Below, one piece after another: positions 7,298 through 12,941 of a stretch of 17,945 nt of DNA. Positions within the stretch are counted from its first letter, which is position 1, and every line of letters begins with the position of its first letter. Source of the stretch: Alphaproteobacteria bacterium (GTDB lineage: Bacteria; Pseudomonadota; Alphaproteobacteria; UBA2136; UBA6156); assembly GCA_027489415.1 (NCBI GenBank), contig JAIXZU010000029.1, forward strand, positions 1-17,945. Direction: 5' to 3'. The notes below the pieces were generated by a model. It saw only the letters and a program-made list of their open reading frames with translations, searched no databases and was not told the DNA's origin. A program made the translations under genes and the position numbers.

Positions 7298-7876
7298 CTA
7301 CGCGGTTACAATGTCGAGGATGAGGGCGGCGAGCGGAGCTTCATCGCCGCTGAAGCTGTCGATCATGGCCGTAATAACCCTGTCACGTGCCAACACATCA
7401 GGATTGAACGGCAATCCGGCGTGTTCCGCGAGCAGGCTTAGAAACGTCAGCTGGGTACGCCCATTTCCTTCCCGAAAGGGATGCACAGCGTTGATATCGG
7501 CGAGAACGTGAGCCGCTCGTGCTGCAAACGTCGGCGGGTCCAGGTCCCTCAGATGGTTGTGGTCCGCCAGCGCGCCAAAAATGCGTAGCATTTCCCGATC
7601 GATGTATTCCGGATAGCAAAACCAGTTATCTCCCTTGCCAATCCTGATCGTGCGAACCTGACCGGCCCACGGGTACACGTCCTGGAAGAGGTGGAAGTGA
7701 AGCGCCCGGTAGTGGGCATAGTCAAGGGAGCCTTCGGGCAGGGGTTCTTCTGCCCGGATCACGAACATAGCGACCTCGAATTCGTCGAGATCGTCTTGAT
7801 TGTCGAGATCCATCAAATTCCGCAGAACGGTCGTTCCGGGATAGCAAAGCGGATCGGACTCAGCGGTGTAGACCAA
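7298..7876 (-). CDS. fic: Fic-domain toxin (class I, FicT/VbhT-like)
   Basis: A 192-residue single-domain Fic protein. It has the usual opening YPGTTVLRNL (12-21) and DLDEFEVAMFVIR, the pre-motif YPWAGQVRTIRIGKG (68-82), and the core HPFREGNGRTQ (132-142). Fic enzymes usually move AMP from ATP onto a protein; class I members modify targets such as DNA gyrase and topoisomerase IV and are held off by a separate small antitoxin. Catalytic His132, the E-G-N-G-R loop and Arg140 are present. The last position of the extended motif (HPFx(D/E)GNGRxxR) is Leu143 instead of Arg, which may change activity or substrate. The only start near the family's N-terminus is a TTG at 7876, in the same frame as the antitoxin and one codon after its TAA stop. 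Confidence 0.92.
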   Translation of the reverse strand: MVYTAESDPLCYPGTTVLRNLMDLDNQDDLDEFEVAMFVIRAEEPLPEGSLDYAHYRALHFHLFQDVYPWAGQVRTIRIGKGDNWFCYPEYIDREMLRIFGALADHNHLRDLDPPTFAARAAHVLADINAVHPFREGNGRTQLTFLSLLAEHAGLPFNPDVLARDRVITAMIDSFSGDEAPLAALILDIVTA

Positions 7877-7879
7877 GGT

Positions 7880-8077
7880 TTAGGCGGATTTCTTTGCGAA
7901 CTGAGCCCGCACAAGCTCACGCCGCTCTTCCGAGCTTTTCCCGGCCGCCATGTCGAGCAGCAACTTCATGCGCGGGGTAAGGCTCAAGCCTTCCACGGCG
8001 CTGATTTTTTCCGCACGGATGCGGGTCAACGGCCCTGGCTTGAGCTTTTTGTTGAACTTGGCGGCGTATTTCTTCAT
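7880..8077 (-). CDS. VbhA/FicA-like antitoxin of the Fic toxin
   Basis: A 65-residue protein directly upstream of fic. RAEKISAVEGLSLTPRMKLL (21-40) followed by GKSSEERRELVRAQFAKK fits the small helical antitoxins that block the Fic ATP pocket. Their inhibitory motif is (S/T)xxxE(G/N); here Glu29-Gly30 are present but the residue four before Glu is Ile25, with Ser at 26. The motif is therefore shifted or altered. The N-terminus is very basic. The start is ATG at 8077. The antitoxin-first order matches other class I pairs, and the stop is followed by one codon and then the toxin TTG. Confidence 0.8.
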   Translation of the reverse strand: MKKYAAKFNKKLKPGPLTRIRAEKISAVEGLSLTPRMKLLLDMAAGKSSEERRELVRAQFAKKSA

Positions 8078-8207
8078 GGCGTTTAGACTAACACACCCTT
8101 ATGGCGCCAGCCAATGGGGTTTCTGACGAGGTATCGGAAGGCCCGTTCCGGACCTGGCTTACTCACTACGGCGCTATGGGTGAGCGCGTTCGCGGCGCCC
8201 TTCTGCG

Positions 8208-8230
8208 AAAGATGGGCCTCACGGCCCATC
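8208..8230 (-). terminator. Hairpin terminator after the methyltransferase
   Basis: On the minus strand GATGGGCC, loop GTGA, GGCCCATC form a perfect 8-bp stem two bases after the methyltransferase stop, followed by only three Ts. It separates the methyltransferase from the downstream Fic pair. The short T-run makes it a modest terminator. Confidence 0.6.
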
Positions 8231-8232
8231 GC

Positions 8233-8913
8233 TCACCGCAACCGCTTTTCGGCCGTGGCGGCGTGGACGGCATCAAGCTCGATTCCGAGGTAGCGGCGTC
8301 CCAACGAACGCGCGGCCACGAGTGTGGAGCCAGACCCGGCGAACGGGTCGAAGACCAGACCGCCTTCCGGGCAATAGGCGCGGATGAGGGGCAGCAGCTC
8401 CTCAACAGGCTTCTGGGTGGGGTGCAGCTTGTTGCCGGTATAGGTCCAGCTGCGCACATCGGATAGGGCGTCCCCAGGTGCGACAAGACGGCCCTTAGCC
8501 AGCACGTACGCGTTTTCGTGCATGGCGCGGAAAACACCGGTCCGAGACGCGTAGGGTTTGCAGAACACCAGATGCGCCACCGGTCGGAGGCCAGCGGCTC
8601 GCCAAGCGGCGAAGAATGCGTCTGTGGCGGTCCAGCCATAGAAGCTGATGCACAGCGCGCCGGGTTTCATCAGCCGGGCAATCTCGTGGAACGCGGGAGC
8701 CAACCAGTCGGAACGGTTATCGTTGGCAACCGCCCGGCCGGAGCGGTCGCGATAGCCGCACACATACGGTGGGTCTGTCAGCACCAGGTCAACACAGGCG
8801 GTCGGTATTTGAGGCATCAGTTCCAGGCAGTCGCCGTGAAGGATGCCGTTTGGCAGAGCGGGCGCTTCAAAAACGAGGTGCCCGCCCTGTGCCCGTGGGC
8901 GGGCGGGGCTCAT
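8233..8913 (-). CDS. Beta-class DNA methyltransferase (N6-A or N4-C)
   Basis: A 226-residue S-adenosylmethionine-dependent DNA methyltransferase. The catalytic motif DPPY is at 47-50, preceded by HGDCLELM and VDLVLT. HPTQKP lies at 164-169 and the SAM-binding FAGSGST at 191-197. Catalytic motif first and SAM motif last is the beta class, to which CcrM and many orphan enzymes belong. DPPY fits adenine-N6, but cytosine-N4 cannot be excluded. The recognition segment lies in between (about 120-160). No restriction enzyme is adjacent, so it may be an orphan or serve to protect the element. The ATG at 8913 overlaps the stop of the upstream small gene as ATGA. That overlap sits in the loop of a hairpin at 8902-8922. 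Confidence 0.93.
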   Translation of the reverse strand: MSPARPRAQGGHLVFEAPALPNGILHGDCLELMPQIPTACVDLVLTDPPYVCGYRDRSGRAVANDNRSDWLAPAFHEIARLMKPGALCISFYGWTATDAFFAAWRAAGLRPVAHLVFCKPYASRTGVFRAMHENAYVLAKGRLVAPGDALSDVRSWTYTGNKLHPTQKPVEELLPLIRAYCPEGGLVFDPFAGSGSTLVAARSLGRRYLGIELDAVHAATAEKRLR

Positions 8914-9125
8914 CGCCCCGCCTTTCCGTTGGGTTGGTCATCAGCCTTCGGCGTCCGGATGACCAGGCGGCCGTTCAGTGGCAGGGCGGTCAAGGTGAGG
9001 TTGAGGCCTTCACCGTCCGCGTGCTGCCAGGCGGCGCCGACCTTGGTCCAGAAGGCGTTGTCGCCCTCCCCTTCGACCACATAGACGTTGTGGGTGGGGC
9101 GGCTGTTGCCGTTGCGGTTTTTCAT
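8910..9125 (-). CDS. Small conserved-looking protein coupled to methyltransferase
   Basis: A 71-residue protein: MKNRNGNSRPTHNVYVVEGE, then DNAFWTKVGAAWQHADGEGLNLTLTALPLNGRLVIRTPKADD. The pattern (PTH-VY-V, FW--VGA-W-H-DG-G-NL-L--LPLNG-LVIR) is one I associate with small plasmid proteins in alphaproteobacteria. No function is known to me. The ATG at 9125 is chosen over the longer frame (up to 9440) because it has GGGAG eight bases ahead and the upstream part looks non-coding. Its stop overlaps the methyltransferase start, so the two are co-translated. Confidence 0.75.
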   Translation of the reverse strand: MKNRNGNSRPTHNVYVVEGEGDNAFWTKVGAAWQHADGEGLNLTLTALPLNGRLVIRTPKADDQPNGKAGR

Positions 9126-9483
9126 GTGCGGTTCTCCCGTTGGTTTTCCGGTCACGCCCTTCGCGACCGGTCGGGCGGCGTTCAGCCCCGCTGGGCGCGG
9201 TCCGCAATGGAGGGTCCGGCTGAGGGTTCCCTCGGGGATACGGCTGGATGCCTTGCGGTCCGCTCCCAAGGGGATAGACCCCCGACGTTTCCGGTCGTGA
9301 TAGGGATGAGCGGTCAACGGGACCGCCATGACGCAAAGCGGCAAGGACATCACCCACTCGTCGCTCGGACGAGGATGGGTCGGACCGTCTGGATCAAGGC
9401 CGCGAGTGGTGGAGGAGAGTGTGCACTCACCTCTCCTCACGCGGACACGCGGCAGCCCACACGCGTGCTAGCCCAAGGAAAGA

Positions 9484-9684
9484 GACGGGGCGATGAGCCC
9501 CGTCCGCCCACGGCGTGCAGGCTGGGTGCGGGAGTGCCTAGCTCCCGTTGGCCTGGCGGCACGTCAGGCCACAGGTAGGGTTCGGGAGGGGCACCGGCCC
9601 GATCGCCGGCAGGTGTGGTGCCGGCGACACCTGGGCGCCGAAGGCAGCCCTGTCACTACCGTGGCGGCACGGTAGTGACAGGGC
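9484..9684. repeat. Run of five or more consecutive hairpins
   Basis: Perfect inverted repeats follow one another. GACGGGGC/GCCCCGTC at 9484-9504; CGGGAG/CTCCCG at 9529-9547; TGGCCTG/CAGGCCA at 9549-9571. Two mutually exclusive stems follow, CGCCGGC/GCCGGCG at 9604-9626 and CAGGTGT/ACACCTG at 9610-9633. Last is a 17-bp stem at 9647-9663 with 9668-9684 and loop GCGG. TGGCGGCACG occurs in both the third and the last hairpin. None is followed by a T-run on either strand, so they are not simple terminators. Confidence 0.75.
9486..9513 (+). repeat. Inverted copy of the methyltransferase start region
   Basis: This 28-base stretch matches positions 8920 down to 8893 (minus strand) with one difference. 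The purine-rich segment before it is also similar (CCCAAGGAAAG here, CCCAACGGAAAG there). It includes the ATGAGC start and the following codons, so here it could start a peptide at 9493 reading MSPVRPRRAG against MSPARPRAQG of the methyltransferase. It is probably a relic of duplication or recombination. Confidence 0.6.
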
Positions 9685-9865
9685 GTACCCCACATGACCG
9701 AGACTTTTGGGGCAGTACACCGGCCACGCGTCAGGAACGGATAAAGGACGGCAGCATAAGGGACAGGCGAGGTTTGCTCGAACCTTGCCAGCGCTGACAC
9801 CGAGCCATCTTTGCAACAACCCATGGGCCAAAGCTGCCCCTTTATCCCGGAAAGGAGAACCTGAC

Positions 9866-10048
9866 ATGCCAATTCAACCGACGCGTCCAAGGACGCACAA
9901 CGCCAAACCCCCGCCTACTTGTACGGCCCTACGGGCACGCCACGGGGGAGTCCAACGAGACACCCAACGAAAGGAACGCACGATGCAGAACCGCATGACA
10001 CAACGGCCCGCGATCGGGCGTAACCACAAGGAGACTACGAGACCGTAG
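9866..10048 (+). CDS. Possible 60-residue peptide
   Basis: The ATG at 9866 follows a strong ribosome site (AAAGGAGAAC). The frame encodes a basic Thr/Arg/Pro-rich peptide (MPIQPTRPRTHNAKPPPT and onward) with an inner ATG at 9983 that also has a purine-rich leader. I know no such family and the composition is poor for a folded protein. It may be a leader peptide or a relic. Confidence 0.3.
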   Translation: MPIQPTRPRTHNAKPPPTCTALRARHGGVQRDTQRKERTMQNRMTQRPAIGRNHKETTRP

Positions 10049-10083
10049 AAACGGAGATAACAACAGGGAGTATCCGGCCTTTT

Positions 10084-10122
10084 GCTTGCCCCTGGCAAGC
10101 GCATGTGATGCCGCACGCGGCA
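10084..10122. repeat. Two adjacent palindromes before the recombinase
   Basis: GCTTGCC-CCT-GGCAAGC (10084-10100) has a perfect 7-bp stem. TGCCGC-AC-GCGGCA (10109-10122) has 6-bp arms flanked by CATG on both sides. They end about 40 bp before the recombinase ATG. GCTTGCCCCTGGC recurs exactly at 14113-14125 in the oriT candidate. They may be operator, terminator-like or recombination elements. Confidence 0.5.
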
Positions 10123-10160
10123 CTCATGTAGGTCACTAAAACTTACCGAACGACACGACC

Positions 10161-11060
10161 ATGGACGATTTGAGCTTTAGCCTGAAAACCCTCTGCACCC
10201 GCTCGGGTGAGGGAAGTTTTGGTACCCGTGCGCTGAGGCAGCGGGGCTTGATGGCCATGGCCACCGATTTGAAGAACATGGGCTACCGCCTGCCCGGCGC
10301 TGCAAGCCTGAAAGGCAAGCACGTCACCGCGCTGGTGGCCCACTGGAAGACCGACGGGCTTTCCGACCAGACCATCCGTAACCGGCTCACCTGGCTGCGC
10401 TGGTGGGCGTACCAGGTGGGCAAGCCGGGCCTGCTGCCGAAAACGAATGACACCTACGGCCTCGCAGAGCGTGGCCGATTTTCCGGCAACAAGGCCAAGC
10501 GCCTCGAGGGCACCGCGCTCGAGCGTGTGCGGGACACCCGCGTGCAGCTCGCGCTGAAGCTCGAGGCCGCGTTCGGCCTCCGACGTGAGGAGGCCTTGAA
10601 GCTGCGCCCGGTCCTCGCGGACCGGGGCGACCGCATCGCCCTCAAGGCGAGCTGGTGCAAGGGCGGACGCTATAGGGAGATCCCCATCACCCACGAAAAG
10701 CAGCGCGCCCTCCTCGACGAGGTGCGGGCCGTGGTGGGCGACGGCTCCCTGATCGGAACAGGCCGCAACTACCACCAAGCCCTTAAGTCGTATGAAAACC
10801 AGCTCATCAAGGCAGGCATCAGCAATGCCCACGGCTACCGGCACGCCTATGCCCAATGGCGCTACAAGGTCCTCACCGGCTGGTCGTGTCCAGCGGCCGG
10901 TGGGCCCACCGTGGACGCGATGACTCCAGCGCAAGCCGCGCGCGATCGCGCGGCACGCTTTGAGATCTCGCACGAGTTGGGCCACGGCCGCCTCGACGTA
11001 ACAGACACTTATCTGGGACGTCGCTTCGCGCCTGCTGCCAAGAAAGAGCACGCGGCGTGA
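10161..11060 (+). CDS. int: Tyrosine recombinase / phage-type integrase
   Basis: A 299-residue DNA recombinase. The N-terminal core-binding part is about residues 1-110 (SLKTLCTRSGEGSFGTRALR, then SDQTIRNRLTWLRWWAYQVG); the catalytic part follows. The catalytic set is visible: Arg141 in FGLRREEALKLRP, Lys167 in SWCKGGRYREIPI, His224 and Arg227 in NAHGYRHAY, His275 in HELGHGRLDVTDTYLG, and nucleophile Tyr284. The layout resembles the phage_integr_N plus Integrase_1 group. It would cut and join DNA at specific sites for integration, excision or multimer resolution. The ATG at 10161 has no strong ribosome site. Its end overlaps the next gene as GTGA, so the two are co-expressed. The palindromes upstream are candidate target sites. 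Confidence 0.92.
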   Translation: MDDLSFSLKTLCTRSGEGSFGTRALRQRGLMAMATDLKNMGYRLPGAASLKGKHVTALVAHWKTDGLSDQTIRNRLTWLRWWAYQVGKPGLLPKTNDTYGLAERGRFSGNKAKRLEGTALERVRDTRVQLALKLEAAFGLRREEALKLRPVLADRGDRIALKASWCKGGRYREIPITHEKQRALLDEVRAVVGDGSLIGTGRNYHQALKSYENQLIKAGISNAHGYRHAYAQWRYKVLTGWSCPAAGGPTVDAMTPAQAARDRAARFEISHELGHGRLDVTDTYLGRRFAPAAKKEHAA

Positions 11061-11365
11061 GTAAGACCACCAGCACCATCCTCGAAAGGGTTCAGGAGAT
11101 GACCCGGCAGGCTCGTGAGCGCGAAGCGGAGAAGCTGATGACCCTCAACCTGGTTAAGGAGGCGATTTCTGAGGCGGCAAAGCAAGGCTACAGCCGCGCG
11201 GTCATCGCTCCGGTCAAACCGTTGGATCTCACTAAAACAGAGACGGTGAAATCGACTGTCGCCCAGCTTCAGAAGGACGGCTTCAAGGTCGAATGGGAGG
11301 TCCGGGTCCAGCCGGACAACACATCATATCAGGCACTGATTATCCGCTGGGATCGGCAAACCTAG
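11057..11365 (+). CDS. Hypothetical 102-residue protein coupled to recombinase
   Basis: It starts with GTG at 11057, overlapping the recombinase stop (GTGA). The first half is a charged helix (ILERVQEMTRQAREREAEKL), likely a coiled coil. The second half is alpha/beta: GYSRAVIAPVKPLDLTKTET, KSTVAQLQKDGFKVEWEV, then YQALIIRW. It is soluble and I know no family. Tight coupling suggests a recombinase accessory such as a directionality or assembly factor. That is inference only; it lacks an obvious helix-turn-helix. Confidence 0.75.
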   Translation: MSKTTSTILERVQEMTRQAREREAEKLMTLNLVKEAISEAAKQGYSRAVIAPVKPLDLTKTETVKSTVAQLQKDGFKVEWEVRVQPDNTSYQALIIRWDRQT

Positions 11366-11470
11366 AGACCCAAAAACCGCTCTGATCGGCAGCGCAACAT
11401 TGTTTAACTATATCATTTTACTGCCGTTTAAGTTGAGTGCTCCATTATGGGATTATCTATGGAGGGACGG

Positions 11471-12313
11471 ATGTATCAGCTGGAAGTCAAGCTCAACGAA
11501 AAGATTGATCAGGCGCGAGTGGGCCAGATCGTTAAGGAATGGCTTTCGAGCCAGATTGATGCCAAGGCAGGCGTAAGTTCGGCTCGGACGACGGTGAGCC
11601 GCTTTAGCGTCCCTGTCGTGATGACAACGGCTCAGACCGTTTCGAAGGTTGAAGCAACGGTTGGGACGTTCGACTCCGTGTCTTACAATCGTGATTATAA
11701 CTACTGTGAAGCTGAATTACAGAAGGCGCGGGCAAGGGGGGACCGATTAAACCTTAAATATCCCGATAAGGAAAAGTACTTCCAAAAAGAGGATATTGAT
11801 TTCACAGTTCAATGCGACTTCAAGGCAAAATTTGAGATTCAGCCAAAAGATGCAGCGATCACGGGTAAGTGGTGGAAAGCGGCTGTAAAATCAGCCGTGG
11901 AAGCGACAGATATAGCGATCATGGAAGACGAGAAGGCCTACGTGGCCTATGAAGAAAACTCCTATCCAGAAGCTCCAATTGTTGAAGGTCTGTCTAAACA
12001 GTTGGCCGTAGAACTAAAGCCCTTTAAGAAAGACCGCCTTGCAAAGTATGACAAGGTTTACAGGGATCGCACCTCCACCGTTCGCTCATCTTGGAAAGCT
12101 GTCATTGCTGAGGTCCCGATGCTGATGGCAAGCTACCAGCATAACGGCAAACCGTATCAGGTGATTATAAATGGTTTGACAGGTGACGTGGTCGAGGGGA
12201 CTTATCCGATCGATGTCAAAGCGGGGTTCATGATCGTCACTAAATGGGTGGCAGCCGCTTGTGCTGTTGCATTTGTATGGATGCGGATTCTGGAACCGAT
12301 GATTTTTGCCTAA
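11471..12313 (+). CDS. Tail-anchored membrane protein with NGxTG motif
   Basis: I choose the ATG at 11471 because GGAGGG lies five bases ahead; an ATG at 11447 in frame has none. The 280-residue protein is cytosolic up to about residue 250 (charged, with WWKAAVKSAVEATD and a basic region KPFKKDRLAKYDKVYRDR). It then shows VPMLMASY, NGKPYQVIINGLTGDV (about 225-240) and ends in one hydrophobic segment (about 255-276). The YxHNGKPYxxxxNGxTGxVxG pattern before a membrane segment is one I recall from poorly studied membrane proteins often tied to zinc-ribbon domains. No zinc ribbon is seen here. Base composition is more AT-rich than the recombinase, and the leader at 11395-11445 is AT-rich, so it may have its own promoter and another origin. 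Confidence 0.75.
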   Translation: MYQLEVKLNEKIDQARVGQIVKEWLSSQIDAKAGVSSARTTVSRFSVPVVMTTAQTVSKVEATVGTFDSVSYNRDYNYCEAELQKARARGDRLNLKYPDKEKYFQKEDIDFTVQCDFKAKFEIQPKDAAITGKWWKAAVKSAVEATDIAIMEDEKAYVAYEENSYPEAPIVEGLSKQLAVELKPFKKDRLAKYDKVYRDRTSTVRSSWKAVIAEVPMLMASYQHNGKPYQVIINGLTGDVVEGTYPIDVKAGFMIVTKWVAAACAVAFVWMRILEPMIFA

Positions 12314-12368
12314 GGTTGAGCGCTGGGGTATGCTCACAGAGCGGCTGTAGCCTCCGGCTCCAGCCAAC

Positions 12369-12746
12369 TCAGCGTGGAGGGTCACGATCGTCTTCTCTCT
12401 CCTGTCCGAACCGTTCCCGCTGCGCCCGAATAAGATCCGCCTCGTCCCGCAACCTCTTGTACTGGGCAAAGACGACGGGCAACTCCTTGCGGGCCATATA
12501 CGCGTCATCAAAGCGGGCCTTGTCCTCGGGATAGGCCCCAAACTGATCCGGATTTTCTCTTAGAGCCACAAACAAGGCCTCTTCGCCGTTCGTATCCCTA
12601 TAAACCACCATCCGGTCATCCGCCGCGTCTGGATTCTCGTAGGCCTTCCTCACGAGCAGCTTATCCAGCTCCTCCAGTCGGTCCATCTCGGTTTCAATCT
12701 GCTGGAGCTTCCGCGCCAGCTTCTGGTCTTCATCAAAATCAATCAC
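12369..12746 (-). CDS. Hypothetical charged coiled-coil protein
   Basis: A 125-residue, very acidic and basic protein. The first 35 residues form a heptad-like helix (LARKLQQIETEMDRLEELDK) and the last 45 another (FAQYKRLRDEADLIRAQRER). Between them lies MVVYRDTNGEEALFVALREN. It starts with GTG at 12746. It lies downstream of the relaxase on the same strand with a gap of about 195 bp that holds an inverted repeat, so it may have its own control. A role as an accessory mobilisation protein is possible by position; I recognise no family. Confidence 0.65.
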   Translation of the reverse strand: MIDFDEDQKLARKLQQIETEMDRLEELDKLLVRKAYENPDAADDRMVVYRDTNGEEALFVALRENPDQFGAYPEDKARFDDAYMARKELPVVFAQYKRLRDEADLIRAQRERFGQEREDDRDPPR

Positions 12747-12762
12747 CGCTTGCCCCAGTCAT

Positions 12763-12784
12763 TACTTTAGATTACCCTAAAGTA
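12763..12784. repeat. Operator-like inverted repeat TACTTTAG-N6-CTAAAGTA
   Basis: Perfect 8-bp AT-rich arms (12763-12770 and 12777-12784) with a 6-bp centre (ATTACC), 16 bp upstream of the GTG start at 12746, in an AT-rich gap. The size and symmetry suit a dimeric repressor. Confidence 0.5.
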
Positions 12785-12941
12785 TGTTTAGTTTATTCGA
12801 TCGGAATTCTTATCTTCGCAGACACTTGCGTTATCTCGGCTATCGCCTCGGCATTATCAAACTTGTTGGCAGACCGCCCGCGCCCGGGGAGCGTCGTGGT
12901 TTGAGCCGCAAACTCCCCTCAAAGTACCCGCGCGAACGCTC

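Larger units (their letters stand above)
9126..10160. other. Structured, nearly gene-free region
   Basis: About 1 kb lies between the divergent methyltransferase unit and the recombinase. Frames here have odd composition and no family resemblance, apart from one tiny ORF with a good ribosome site (9866-10048). It contains a hairpin at 9148-9170 (arms CCGGTC and GACCGG), a dense hairpin run at 9484-9684, an inverted copy of the methyltransferase start, and two palindromes just before the recombinase. It could hold a promoter pair, a structured RNA, a recombination site or an origin; the sequence alone does not decide. Confidence 0.5.

Noticed and set aside
9126..9440. N-terminal extension of the 71-residue gene
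   Set aside because: The ATG at 9125 has a good ribosome site, and the extension is low-complexity Pro/Arg-rich sequence.
9647..9684. The 17-bp stem as an intrinsic terminator
   Set aside because: No T-run follows on either strand.
9538..9890. Minus-strand frames of about 108 residues
   Set aside because: They run through the perfect 17-bp hairpin and show no protein-like pattern; most likely non-coding.
10143..11051. Long 302-residue minus-strand frame opposite the recombinase
   Set aside because: It is the shadow of the recombinase, which has the full catalytic set of its family.
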